From Marinihelvus sp963695135 (GTDB lineage: Bacteria; Pseudomonadota; Gammaproteobacteria; Xanthomonadales; SZUA-36), in contig CAVOGA010000001.1 of the NCBI GenBank assembly GCA_963695135.1, positions 1,240,001-1,304,000 on the forward strand: a DNA stretch of 64,000 nt. Reading direction: 5' to 3'. Positions 8,197 to 16,934 of this stretch are shown in pieces (the first letter of the stretch is position 1; each line of letters starts with the position of its first letter). The notes under the pieces are model-generated. The model worked only from the letters and a program-made list of their open reading frames with translations. It was not told the DNA's origin and did not search any database. A program made the translations under genes and the position numbers.

Positions 8197-9141
8197 TTAG
8201 CTGCGGACTGCGGCTTCCACGAGGAAGCGGGTTTCTTCCAGGGGTGGAACGTTGCTGATGCTGCGGCGTCTCGCGGTAGTCCAGAGGGCCTCGCCCAACA
8301 GGTTAACCTTGCGCTTGGTTCCGACCACCGTACGCTGGCTCACCGAGTCCAGGCCGCGACGCGCGAGTTCGTGGCCGATCTCGCGGTAGATCGCCCGGGC
8401 GGCAAAAATGCCCGGGCGGCAGCGCGCCGGCAGCTGGGCGATGCCCTCGCCGGAGCGGTCGTAAAGACGGTCAGCGGCATTCAGCAAACGCTGGATCAGT
8501 TCAGCCAGTTCCGGTGTGAAGCGCGGATCGGCAAGCCACTGGTCCGGGTCAATGCCCGCATCGCGCAGCCATGCCTGGGGAAGGTACAGGCGCCCGGCGC
8601 GCGCGTCTTCACCGACGTCCCGCGCCACGTTGGTCAATTGCATCGCGACACCGAGGTCACAGGCCCGCGCCAGCGCGTCCTGCGACCGCACGCCCATGAG
8701 CACGGCCATCATCACGCCAACGGTGCCGGCCACCCGTGCCGCATAACCGTAAAGGTCAGACAGGGTCTCGTAGCGACGGCCGTCGTGGTCCCATTGGAAC
8801 CCTTCGAGCAAGGCCCTGGGCAGCGTGTCCGGCACGTCGAAGCGCCGCACCACGTTGGTCAGTTCCCGGTCAACCGGGTCCGCATGTGGCCGGCCGGCAT
8901 AGATGCGGTCCAGGCGCTCGTGCAATTCCGCCAGTGCTTCCTCGACCGGCGCACTGCCTTCATCGATCGCATCATCGGCGATGCGGCAGAAGGCATACAA
9001 CGCGGTCGCCGGTGAACGGTAGTAGGCCGGAAGGAGCAGGGAGGCCGCATAAAACGAGCGTGATCCCTGGCGCAAAACCCGCCGGCAGTGACGCATGTCG
9101 ACGCGGTAACACAAAACCGATTCAAGAGTGAGATAGTTCAT
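8197..9141 (-). CDS. crtB: Phytoene synthase CrtB
   Basis: CrtB joins two GGPP molecules into phytoene. Both metal-binding motifs of squalene/phytoene synthases are present: DDAID near residue 57 and NVARDVGEDARAGRLYLP near residue 171. The FQWDH segment also matches. The 314-residue length is normal if the ATG at 9141 is used; an internal ATG at 9096, before RHCRRVLRQGSRSF, is also possible. crtB normally sits just behind crtI, but here it follows bchO after a 109-bp gap with no desaturase gene. Confidence 0.92.
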   Translation of the reverse strand: MNYLTLESVLCYRVDMRHCRRVLRQGSRSFYAASLLLPAYYRSPATALYAFCRIADDAIDEGSAPVEEALAELHERLDRIYAGRPHADPVDRELTNVVRRFDVPDTLPRALLEGFQWDHDGRRYETLSDLYGYAARVAGTVGVMMAVLMGVRSQDALARACDLGVAMQLTNVARDVGEDARAGRLYLPQAWLRDAGIDPDQWLADPRFTPELAELIQRLLNAADRLYDRSGEGIAQLPARCRPGIFAARAIYREIGHELARRGLDSVSQRTVVGTKRKVNLLGEALWTTARRRSISNVPPLEETRFLVEAAVRS

Positions 9142-9250
9142 AGCTTATTGCGGCCGGTCGCGGCCGCGTCTTCCTCCGTTGAAACCTTTCGCCTGATCCG
9201 GCCCTCTGCCGGACATGCCACCGGAAATGCCAGTCTACACAGACACCCGT

Positions 9251-10192
9251 TCATTCGCTAAGTCCCCAGGTCCGCGCCTGGTCAATGGCTTCGCTGATCA
9301 GCCGCGGATTTTCCTCGTGGGCCAGGTGTCCGAGGCCGCCAAGACGAATCACGCGACCGCGGGGCACGCGTTTGATGACCTCTGCCGCCTGCGATGGCGG
9401 CACGGTCCGGTCCTCTTCTCCCACCACGAGACACAGCGGTGTCTCCAGCCGGGAAAGCTGATTCAGCAGCGGCTTCAGGTCCCAGTTCGCCATCATGGCC
9501 AGGGTCGCCTCAACGTGGCCATAGTGACCGAGGAGACTCCGATAGGCCTCGATACCCGACGGTCCCAGGCGTGAGCCGGTGCTGGCAATCAGTCGTTCGA
9601 CGGTGCCGGGCTGGCGGGCTCTGGCCGCGAGAATTTTCGGCACCGGGGCAAGCGCGGTAAAGGCGCGCGCCAGCGGCTGGGCCAGCGGCGCCAGCCAGCC
9701 GCCATAGGGGAGCAGCGCGGCATTCAGGCCGACCACCAGCCGGGGAATGTTTCCGCCGGCCAAAGCCATCTGCAGGGCAATGGCGGCGCCGGCCGAATGA
9801 CCAACGATCAGCTCGGGTTTGAATTGCTCCGCCTGCAGCAGGCCGCCCAGCGCACCGGCCATGTTGGGCAGCGTTGGCGCGCGGTCCTCCAGGGGGCTGC
9901 TGAACCCGTGCCCGGGCAGGTCGGGGGCCAGGACATCAAAATGCCGGGCCAGGAGCGGCATCAGTCCGCCCCAGGAATGGGTTGAGGCGCCGGTTCCGTG
10001 CACCAGCAGCAGTTCAGGCCCACTGCCCATGCGCTGCACGTGCCAGCGAACGCCGGCGGCATTGAGCATGCGGCTGCAAGACCGGTTGGGCCAGTCCGCC
10101 GGAGGCATGGCGTCCTGCATCAGTGGCACACCGCCCGCGGCGTCAGGCGCATTGCGGCGCTCCAGGGGTGACGACAGGGGCCGGCTGCTCAT
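9251..10192 (-). CDS. bchO: BchO, alpha/beta hydrolase linked to magnesium chelatase
   Basis: BchO is an alpha/beta-fold hydrolase encoded with bchID in photosynthesis clusters. It is thought to help magnesium chelation, but its reaction is not established. The protein shows the oxyanion-hole region LLVHGTGAST, the nucleophile elbow VGHSAGAA and a late GHLAHEENP histidine. The frame is open to 10336, but the ATG at 10192 overlaps the bchD stop as ATGA and gives a typical length of about 313 residues. It is the last of puhE-bchI-D-O. Confidence 0.9.
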   Translation of the reverse strand: MSSRPLSSPLERRNAPDAAGGVPLMQDAMPPADWPNRSCSRMLNAAGVRWHVQRMGSGPELLLVHGTGASTHSWGGLMPLLARHFDVLAPDLPGHGFSSPLEDRAPTLPNMAGALGGLLQAEQFKPELIVGHSAGAAIALQMALAGGNIPRLVVGLNAALLPYGGWLAPLAQPLARAFTALAPVPKILAARARQPGTVERLIASTGSRLGPSGIEAYRSLLGHYGHVEATLAMMANWDLKPLLNQLSRLETPLCLVVGEEDRTVPPSQAAEVIKRVPRGRVIRLGGLGHLAHEENPRLISEAIDQARTWGLSE

Positions 10193-12024
10193 GCGCTGCT
10201 CGACTCCAGCTGGGAAGCGACCGCGGAAAGACCGCCGGCGCCGCCCTGGGGCAATGGCAGGTAACGAGCCGCCATGGCTTCCGCCATCGCCCTGGCCGTC
10301 GGCCTCGGGCGCCGGGCGGTATCCACCAGCAGGCAATCCCAGCCCTGCGCCTTGATGATCCGGGCAGACTCCAGTGCTTCCTCGCCGGCCGCCTGGTGCC
10401 CCGTGCTGCCATCAAGACAGACGTTCGCGCGACCGTCGGTCATGAAAATCAGTACCGGGTGTTGTCCTTTGCGCTGCAGGTCCAGGGCCAGGGCGTGCGC
10501 CGAGTGAATGCCGGCGGACAGCGGTGTGGCGCCGCCGCCTGGCAGGCCGGCCAGCTCCCGCTTGGCCCGGGCCAGCGCCCGTGTTGGCGGCAGAATCAGT
10601 TCGGCGCTCTTGCCGCGAAAGGCAATCAGCGCAACCTGGTCGCGGGTCGCGTAGCTCTCGGCCAGCAGCAGTTCGATGGCGCCCTTGGTTTCAGCCAGGC
10701 GCTGGGCCGCCGCGGAGCCGGAGGCGTCCACGACGAAAATGCGCGTGGTCTGTTGCCGGGTCTTGTAACGCACGATGCGGAAGTCTTCCGCGCGCACCTG
10801 GAGTCGTGCATCGCGCTCGGGGTCGCCCGTGGCGCGCAATTTTTGCCACGGCGCCGCGGTTTTCAGCGTGGCGGGAAGGTGCAACCGGTAGCCGCGCCGC
10901 GGATCGCCGGGCATCACGCCCACCGGGCGGCCGCGCCGCAGGGCCCGGGCCGGTGGTCCGCCGCGGGCAACCCGCGCCTTGAGGTCCCGTCGGGCTCCCT
11001 GTTTCAGGAGACTGGCAATCAGCCCGGCCGGCAGGGCGGATTTGACCGCCTGCAGGATCAGTTCATCAGGAATACCCTGGGGCGGTTCATTGGGCCGGTC
11101 GTCTTCCGGTTCGCCGTCGTTCTGCTGCGGATCCTGCTCCGCGGGATCCGCTTCATTCTGCTCGGGCGGCGGATCCGGTGGTTGTTGCTCATCCGGTTCC
11201 TGCGCCTCTTCTTCCTGGGCTGCTGCCGGCATCTGCTGCGCCCGGGGCGCCAGCACGAGTTGAGCGGCCAGGGCGAGGTCGTCATCGTTGACCGCATCGC
11301 GGCCGTCCAGCGCCGCTGCAGCGCAGGCGGCGCGAAGGGCGAACAGCGCGGGTCGCGAGGAGTGTATGCCCAGCATCAGGGCGCCGCGGCACAAGGCCGC
11401 CAGCCGCTCATCATCGCAGCTGACCCCGGTAAGTCGCTCACGGGCCCGCTCCAGCTGCGCGCGGGACGGGGCGGTGATGGCCTCTTCGCGGTCCGCAAAG
11501 TGACTGCCGTCCAGGAACAGGGCCAGACGATCGGCCAGGTCCTCCGACAAACCCTCATCGTCCTCGCGGCCTTCATCAAGCGCCACGATGCAAAAGCGGG
11601 TGTCTTTCCGGGAGGTCAGCCCGTCGCGCTCAAGCAGCACGGCGCCGCGGTCAATCGCCGCGGCGATACGCGCCGCGGTGCCGCGGCCCAGCCGTTCCGC
11701 CATGGGAATGACGATCACGCCGCCATCAGCCTCGGTGAGCAAACCCCGCGCGATCAACGGCCTGCCCGCCGACAGGCTGGCGGCGATGTCCAGGCCGCCG
11801 AGAAGCCGGTCGTCATCAATGTTGATTGGAAGCCGGCGCCAGGGGCAGCCGTCCGGCATGGCCTGGCGCAGCGCGGCGAGCCATTCGTCTGTTTCCGGGC
11901 CTGGTCCCATGCGGATGCTGATGCCGCCAAGTCCGGCGGGGTCCACGGCCAGCAGGGCGAGCGCGCGTTGCGGGAGTTGGCCAGCCAAATCCCGGCCTGC
12001 CTGCTCCCGCCCCGGCGAATTCAT
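10189..12024 (-). CDS. bchD: Magnesium chelatase subunit BchD
   Basis: BchD works with the BchI ATPase and BchH to insert Mg2+ into protoporphyrin IX. The 611-residue protein has a degenerate AAA+ N-terminal half (about 1-220), an acidic and proline/glutamine-rich linker (about 250-320), and a C-terminal VWA/integrin I domain with the metal-binding FVVDASGS motif and later MTDGRA. It overlaps bchI by ATGA upstream and bchO by ATGA downstream, so the three are one translationally coupled unit. A long frame on the opposite strand is a GC-rich shadow. Confidence 0.96.
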   Translation of the reverse strand: MNSPGREQAGRDLAGQLPQRALALLAVDPAGLGGISIRMGPGPETDEWLAALRQAMPDGCPWRRLPINIDDDRLLGGLDIAASLSAGRPLIARGLLTEADGGVIVIPMAERLGRGTAARIAAAIDRGAVLLERDGLTSRKDTRFCIVALDEGREDDEGLSEDLADRLALFLDGSHFADREEAITAPSRAQLERARERLTGVSCDDERLAALCRGALMLGIHSSRPALFALRAACAAAALDGRDAVNDDDLALAAQLVLAPRAQQMPAAAQEEEAQEPDEQQPPDPPPEQNEADPAEQDPQQNDGEPEDDRPNEPPQGIPDELILQAVKSALPAGLIASLLKQGARRDLKARVARGGPPARALRRGRPVGVMPGDPRRGYRLHLPATLKTAAPWQKLRATGDPERDARLQVRAEDFRIVRYKTRQQTTRIFVVDASGSAAAQRLAETKGAIELLLAESYATRDQVALIAFRGKSAELILPPTRALARAKRELAGLPGGGATPLSAGIHSAHALALDLQRKGQHPVLIFMTDGRANVCLDGSTGHQAAGEEALESARIIKAQGWDCLLVDTARRPRPTARAMAEAMAARYLPLPQGGAGGLSAVASQLESSSA

Positions 12025-13040
12025 CCCAGGACCTCGGCGACCATGCGCTCCACGCGCACGCCGGAGCTGGATTCGTCCAGCGGATCACGGCGCAGGCGGT
12101 GCCGGAGCGCCATGGGCGCGACTTCGCGCACGTGGTCGAGGGTGACTTCCGCGGCGCCATGCAGGGCTGCAATGGCCCGGGCGGCGCGCACCAGGGTGAG
12201 CTCGCCGCGCAGACCGTCGGTCTCCAGGGCCATACACAGCTCCGTGATGCGCTCCATCATCGGGTAGGACAGCTCTGTTTCATCCAGTCGCTCCCGGGCG
12301 CGGCGAAGTTTTGCACGCACCTGGCCCTCGCGGCTGGCCCAGCGTTTCTGGAAGGCCTCGCGGTCGCGCTCAAATTCCTCGCGACGGCGAATGATCTCGA
12401 TGCGGTTCTCCAGGTCCCGGGGCGTGCTTACCTCGACCGACAGACCAAAGCGGTCCAGCAGCTGGGGTCGCAGATCGCCTTCCTCGGGGTTGCCGCTGCC
12501 GACCAGGACGAAGCGGGCCGGATGCCGGACGCTGAGACCCTCGCGCTCGACGACGTTTTCACCGGAGGCGGCAACGTCCAGGAGCAGGTCGACAATGTGG
12601 TCTTCCAGCAGGTTGACTTCGTCAATGTACAGGTAACCGCGGTTGGCCCTGGCCAGCAGACCCGGCTCGAAGGCTTTCTCGCCCCGCACCAGGGCGCGCT
12701 CCAGGTCCAGGGCGCCGACCACCCGGTCCTCGGTGACGCCCAGGGGCAGGTCGACAACCGGCACCGGGGATGCCTTGCCGCGCGGACGTTTCTTGCCGGG
12801 ACCCGGGTTGCACACCTCGCACTGGCAGGGTTGGTCCGGGTCGCTGTTGTAAGGGCAGCCGGGAACCAGCTTCATGCTCGGCAGCAAACCGGTCATGGCG
12901 CGTACGGCGGTGGATTTGCCCGTGCCGCGGTCTCCGAAGACCAGCACCCCACCGATGGCGGGGTCTATGGCGGTCGCCAGCAGGGCGAGCTTCATCTCGT
13001 CCTGCCCGACAATGGCAGAAAAGGGAAAGGCAATACTCAT
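12021..13040 (-). CDS. bchI: Magnesium chelatase ATPase subunit BchI
   Basis: BchI is the AAA+ motor subunit of magnesium chelatase. Walker A is GDRGTGKST near residue 34, and Walker B lies within YLYIDEVNLLEDH near residue 145. The family insert with CEVCNPGPG and the sensor GSGNPEEGDLRPQLLDRFGL are present. The length of 339 residues is standard. It starts immediately after the puhE stop and overlaps bchD by ATGA. The catalytic porphyrin-binding partner BchH is not encoded in this window. Confidence 0.97.
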   Translation of the reverse strand: MSIAFPFSAIVGQDEMKLALLATAIDPAIGGVLVFGDRGTGKSTAVRAMTGLLPSMKLVPGCPYNSDPDQPCQCEVCNPGPGKKRPRGKASPVPVVDLPLGVTEDRVVGALDLERALVRGEKAFEPGLLARANRGYLYIDEVNLLEDHIVDLLLDVAASGENVVEREGLSVRHPARFVLVGSGNPEEGDLRPQLLDRFGLSVEVSTPRDLENRIEIIRRREEFERDREAFQKRWASREGQVRAKLRRARERLDETELSYPMMERITELCMALETDGLRGELTLVRAARAIAALHGAAEVTLDHVREVAPMALRHRLRRDPLDESSSGVRVERMVAEVLG

Positions 13041-13847
13041 TCAGGAACCCTGGCTGGTATTCAGTTTTACCGGATATTCGGCGCTGGCCGCGTTCTGCCG
13101 CCCGGTGGCGAGTTTCCATAACACCGCGTCGGGGACGCGCAGGAACAGCAAAACGTGTTCGAGGATCGCCAGGCCAAGCATGGAGGCAACCAGGGTCAGG
13201 CCCACCTGGTCCAGGCTGCCGGGCATGGCTGCCCGGGCGGTAGTGACCATCCAGAACAGGGCAAAGCCGGCGAGCAGCATCGACAGGGGAAAAAACGCAT
13301 TCATGCGCGCGCTCTGCACATAGCTGGACAGGTAGCGCATGTGCTCGGGCCAGAATTCCTCGTGCAGGTTACGTACGCCGAAGAAGATGTTCATCTTGGC
13401 GGACCAGCGCATGAGCCAGAAGGTCACAAAGGTAAGCGTCGCAATTTGATTGCTGTGGCTCCAGGTCAGCCAGATCAGGCCGGCAGCCGTGGCCACAATC
13501 GCCAACTCGTGCCAGAGGCTTGCTTTCACGCCCAGCACGAATCGTTGGGTCATGCGCTCACCCGGCGGGCAGGCCTCCGGGCGTGGTCCGGTAATGGCGC
13601 CGAGGAAGTAGCTCATCTCGTGCCAGGCCCAGAGCGCCAGGCCACCCACGAAGGCCAGGTAAGCACCGGCGGGGCTGGTCCAGTCCCGGGTCTCGATAAT
13701 CAGCAGTATTCCCAGCACGGCCACGAGGCTCATGGCCGCCATGGTGACACGGCATTTCGGTTCGGCTCTCTGGCTGCGCCACAGGAGAACCACGGTGGAG
13801 AGCCACCAGGTTCCCAGGGCAAAGAGCAGTGGTGCGATGAAGGTCAA
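13041..13847 (-). CDS. puhE: Photosynthetic complex assembly protein PuhE
   Basis: PuhE (DUF3623 family) is a membrane protein that affects reaction-centre assembly and bacteriochlorophyll production in Rhodobacter. The 268-residue sequence has about seven hydrophobic segments and conserved phrases such as LALWAWHEMSYFLG, KASLWHELAI and RWSAKMNIFFGVRNLHEEFWPEHM. The start appears to be TTG at 13847, since no ATG occurs nearby in frame. The acsF stop is 12 bp upstream and bchI follows without a gap. This placement between acsF and bchI is common in purple bacteria. Confidence 0.9.
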   Translation of the reverse strand: MTFIAPLLFALGTWWLSTVVLLWRSQRAEPKCRVTMAAMSLVAVLGILLIIETRDWTSPAGAYLAFVGGLALWAWHEMSYFLGAITGPRPEACPPGERMTQRFVLGVKASLWHELAIVATAAGLIWLTWSHSNQIATLTFVTFWLMRWSAKMNIFFGVRNLHEEFWPEHMRYLSSYVQSARMNAFFPLSMLLAGFALFWMVTTARAAMPGSLDQVGLTLVASMLGLAILEHVLLFLRVPDAVLWKLATGRQNAASAEYPVKLNTSQGS

Positions 13848-13859
13848 TTGAGGCGCCGC

Positions 13860-14939
13860 CTACCAGCTCGGAACCATGCGGACGTCGTCCGGCAGTTCGT
13901 TTTTGATCACCGGCAGCGTATACAGGCGCAGGAAAGTCGCTGCGGCTGCGACGGACAGTCCGGCGCGCTTGACCGCGCCGATGACGCCGCCCTGGGCCTT
14001 GGCCTTTTCTACAGCCGTGTTGATTTCCAGCATGCGCGCCAGACCTTTGCGGAATTTCGGGCTGTCCGTGTCCAGGGTCAACGGGAAGATCTGCTTGGAA
14101 ATTTCCGAGGTGATGCGGAATACCTCGTAATCGTAGTCGTCCGCGTCAAGGCCCATGGCCGCATGCAGTTCCGGGCGACTGTGGTCGCGGACATACATGG
14201 TGGCGTAGACGGCCAGCAGGAAGAAACGGATCCAGTACTTGTTCACACCCTTGAGCAGCTCCGGCTGGGCTTTCATGATCAGCGCAAAGACCTCTCCGTG
14301 GCGGAATTCATCGTTACACCAGTCCTCGAACCAGCGGAACATGGGGTGGAATCGCAGTTCCGGATGCTTTTCAAACTGGCGGAAGATCGTGATGTAGCGG
14401 GCGTAGCCGATCTTCTCCGACAGGTAGGTCGCGTAGAACACGTACTTGGGCTTGAAGAACGTGTACTTCTTGTTCGCGCGCAGGTGATTGAGGTTTACCT
14501 GCTTGCCGTAATCCCGCAGGGCCTTGTTGATAAAACCCGCGTGCCGGGCTTCGTCCCGGGCCATGAATTCCATGACCTCGATGATGTCGGGATTGTCCAC
14601 GGTTTTGGCGATGTTCTTGTACAGCACGTGGCCGGAGTATTCCGAAGTGACGGAAGACACCATGAACTTGATGAACTCGTTGTGGAGCGCGGGCGGCAGA
14701 TCCCGGATTTCCCGGTCGAAGGCCTCGTCACGGCGAAAATGGTTCCGGTTCGTGTCATTGCGGAACTCGTCCATGAGCTTGTTCCAGTCCTCGCGGACCG
14801 GTTCCAGGTTCAGGGCGTCCATTGCGTCCATATCCGTGGTGTAGAAACGCGGCGTTAGCAGGGTCTCGGTCTTGGCGCTCCGGGTGGACTCGTTGATGTT
14901 CAGGCTGCCCTCAAGGGCGTGGCTGGCTTCAGCGCTCAT
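13860..14939 (-). CDS. acsF: Aerobic Mg-protoporphyrin IX monomethyl ester cyclase AcsF
   Basis: AcsF is the oxygen-dependent diiron enzyme that forms the isocyclic E ring of (bacterio)chlorophyll. The iron ligand motifs are visible as EFMARDEARHAGF and CNDEFRHGEVF. The ATG at 14939 gives 359 residues and overlaps the puhC stop by 11 bp; the open frame extends upstream but inside puhC. The presence of AcsF, with no BchE (the B12/radical-SAM anaerobic cyclase) seen here, fits an aerobic or microaerobic phototroph. Confidence 0.96.
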   Translation of the reverse strand: MSAEASHALEGSLNINESTRSAKTETLLTPRFYTTDMDAMDALNLEPVREDWNKLMDEFRNDTNRNHFRRDEAFDREIRDLPPALHNEFIKFMVSSVTSEYSGHVLYKNIAKTVDNPDIIEVMEFMARDEARHAGFINKALRDYGKQVNLNHLRANKKYTFFKPKYVFYATYLSEKIGYARYITIFRQFEKHPELRFHPMFRWFEDWCNDEFRHGEVFALIMKAQPELLKGVNKYWIRFFLLAVYATMYVRDHSRPELHAAMGLDADDYDYEVFRITSEISKQIFPLTLDTDSPKFRKGLARMLEINTAVEKAKAQGGVIGAVKRAGLSVAAAATFLRLYTLPVIKNELPDDVRMVPSW

Positions 14940-15471
14940 TCTCATTGCTCCTCGTTGCGCTCTGCGCGACGGTGGGCGCAGCACTCTCGGCGCTGCGCGT
15001 GACTTGTGATTCGGTGGGCAGATAGCCTGCAAACACCTGGGCGTTGGTCTGTCCGAAGGCCCACAGGTCTACGGCCTGCTCCGTGACCGGGTCGATCAGT
15101 AACAGCTGGCCGTTGGCATGCTGTTCCAGGATAAAGGGGGTGGTATCCAGCTTGCCGTGCAGGCGACGGGAGCGCACCAGGCCGCGCAGGGTAGAGCGGA
15201 CAAATCCGCTGCCGCCAACCTCGATGGTCGAGATCAGCTCGCCGCTGACCGCATCGCGCACCAGGACTTCACCCTGGGGCGTGTCCTCGAACGCCAGCTG
15301 GCGTTCGGCGATGACCGTTGCCGGCGGCGGGGGCGGCATATTCGGCTTGGCAAACCACTGCATCCAGGCCGCCGATACCAGGCTGATCAGCACCAGTGTG
15401 CCGGCGCCCACCAGCGGAAACAGCGGGAAGGGCCTTTGGCCTTCGGCGAGAACTTGATCATGGTGACTCAT
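14929..15471 (-). CDS. puhC: Photosynthetic complex assembly protein PuhC
   Basis: PuhC is a single-span membrane protein needed for efficient assembly of the reaction centre-LH1 complex. The 180-residue sequence has a short cytoplasmic start, one transmembrane helix (about residues 17-40) and a periplasmic domain with the family phrases RQLAFEDTPQGEVLVRD and DLWAFGQTNAQVFAGYL. It lies in the conserved puhA-B-C-acsF-puhE order, 2 bp after puhB, and overlaps acsF. Confidence 0.9.
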   Translation of the reverse strand: MSHHDQVLAEGQRPFPLFPLVGAGTLVLISLVSAAWMQWFAKPNMPPPPPATVIAERQLAFEDTPQGEVLVRDAVSGELISTIEVGGSGFVRSTLRGLVRSRRLHGKLDTTPFILEQHANGQLLLIDPVTEQAVDLWAFGQTNAQVFAGYLPTESQVTRSAESAAPTVAQSATRSNENER

Positions 15472-15473
15472 GA

Positions 15474-16145
15474 TTAGCCGGCGCTCGCTGAGAGGTTACC
15501 GTGGCTGGCGACGGCCTGCTCCCGGCGCTCGCTGCCAAGGCCTGGAGCGCGCTGCGCGCCTTTGAAGGCGACCAGCGATTCGGCAAGAATCTCACCGACA
15601 TGGCCCGCATCGGCCACGGAGCGCAGCATGGGCTGCACCCGGCCCAGGGACCAGGGCCGCACATGGGGCCAGAGCATGATCCACGATGGGCGACTGCCTG
15701 CTTCAAGCGTCATCGGCAGGTCGCCGATGCCACTGTCCCTGACCCGCAAATCGGCCGACTCGACCAGCGAGAAGGGCAGGTTGGTGGAAATGGGCAGGGT
15801 AACGCCGCAGCGGATAACCACCCGCTGGTTGGTGATGGTGTAGCAGGTGGAACGCGCGGCAAGCCAGGCAAACAGCGTCAGGAATCCCAGGGCCAGCAGG
15901 GCCAGCACCGAAAGGATGGCGGTCGAAATCAGGGTTTGCTCCAGCGGCGCACCGGCATTGCTCTGCACCATGACGCGGGCGCCGAGGAGCAGCGCGAAGT
16001 AGACGGCAAGCTTGCGCACGTGGAGGCCGGATATCGCCAGGTCTTTCCAATCGGGTGCGCCCTGCCACTGGATCTGCTCCCCTTCGGGAAGCAGATCCGG
16101 CAGGCCGGGGATCGGCTCGTAGTCATGTTCGCGGGTCAGGCTCAT
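15474..16145 (-). CDS. puhB: Photosynthetic complex assembly protein PuhB
   Basis: PuhB is a bacterial PH-like membrane protein that assists reaction-centre assembly. The 223-residue sequence begins with EHDYEPIPGLPDLLPEGEQIQWQG, typical of the family, and includes WKDLAISGLHVRK, two hydrophobic segments (about 45-110) and the TCYTITNQRVVIRCG block of the PH-like fold. Its ATG overlaps the puhA stop as ATGA, so the two are coupled. Confidence 0.9.
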   Translation of the reverse strand: MSLTREHDYEPIPGLPDLLPEGEQIQWQGAPDWKDLAISGLHVRKLAVYFALLLGARVMVQSNAGAPLEQTLISTAILSVLALLALGFLTLFAWLAARSTCYTITNQRVVIRCGVTLPISTNLPFSLVESADLRVRDSGIGDLPMTLEAGSRPSWIMLWPHVRPWSLGRVQPMLRSVADAGHVGEILAESLVAFKGAQRAPGLGSERREQAVASHGNLSASAG

Positions 16146-16910
16146 ATCAGCGGTTCCACACGCTTGGCATCGGCATACAGGGTGCCGGCGCCAAAGTAGG
16201 CCGTGATTTTTTCCTCTTCCAGCGCGGTGATCTGCGTGTTGGAGGCCGTTCTCGGAATGTCCTTGAACTGGTTGGCGTAAATGGCGCGAACGGTGATCAC
16301 CCGCTTCGAGCGATTGACCCTGGAGAAGTTGATGGGCACCAGTGCCTTACCGCTTCCGTCTTTCAGGTCAACTTCGAAGAACACGATCATCGGCTCCACC
16401 CGGTCAACCCACAGGTCGGTCACGGTGCCGGCAACTTCGCCGTCGGCGCCGAGGACTTCCATGCCGTGCGGATCCGGGTCATGTTTGTCGACGTGGAACT
16501 GCTCCAGCGTGCTCATTGGCACAAAACGGTTTTTACCGTGCAGGGTCAGTTCCGGCTCGTCGGCGCGGTTGGCCCAGCTGCCCGGGCCGACACCGTCGAG
16601 CATCGGGTTCTCACCGGTTGGCTCAAAAGGTGCACCCGGGTGCGCAGCGGTTGCCCGCAATGGCAGGTCAGTACGCTCAACCGTACTTCCGCCGGGCAAC
16701 TGCAACTCGCCACCGTGTGGCTTCAGATAGGTCTTCGGATCTAGGCACTGCAGGAAAACCCTGCAATGTTGCACCGTTGGCGTGGTCGGCTTCCAGCGGG
16801 TAGCCTTCGCGCTTGTTTTCGCGGTGGAGATAAAACACCAGTCCAACGAAAAACACCCAGAACAATGTAAACAGTATTTCTGTCAGATCAATTGAACTAC
16901 TTAATCCCAT
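16142..16910 (-). CDS. puhA: Reaction-centre H subunit PuhA, interrupted by a +1 frameshift
   Basis: PuhA is the single-span H subunit of the photosynthetic reaction centre and controls proton entry to the Q_B site. The start at 16910 encodes the N-terminal helix (LTEILFTLFWVFFVGLVFYL) and the cytoplasmic stretch to GFPAVP. The rest of the protein, from DPKTYLKPHGGELQLP to the end, is in another frame. Deleting one base near 16740 (the extra A in the coding-strand context CCTAGATCC) rejoins both parts into a 255-residue protein of exactly the expected length. The flanking genes are intact, so a consensus error is likelier than a true knockout, but this cannot be decided here. Confidence 0.9.
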
Positions 16911-16934
16911 GATGGCGATCCTCCTCGAAATTCA

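Noticed and set aside
10123..12267. A 714-codon open frame on the plus strand opposite bchD and bchI
   Set aside because: It lies entirely antisense to two certain genes, has shadow-like composition (Gly/Arg/Gln/Ala-rich without motifs), and is expected in GC-rich DNA with strong third-position bias.
13155..14858. 567-codon plus-strand frame opposite puhE and acsF
   Set aside because: It covers two clear genes in antisense and lacks any family motif or plausible start signal.
16700..16780. Programmed ribosomal frameshifting as an explanation for puhA
   Set aside because: No slippery heptamer or downstream structure is evident, and other genes in the window show the same single-base insertion pattern.
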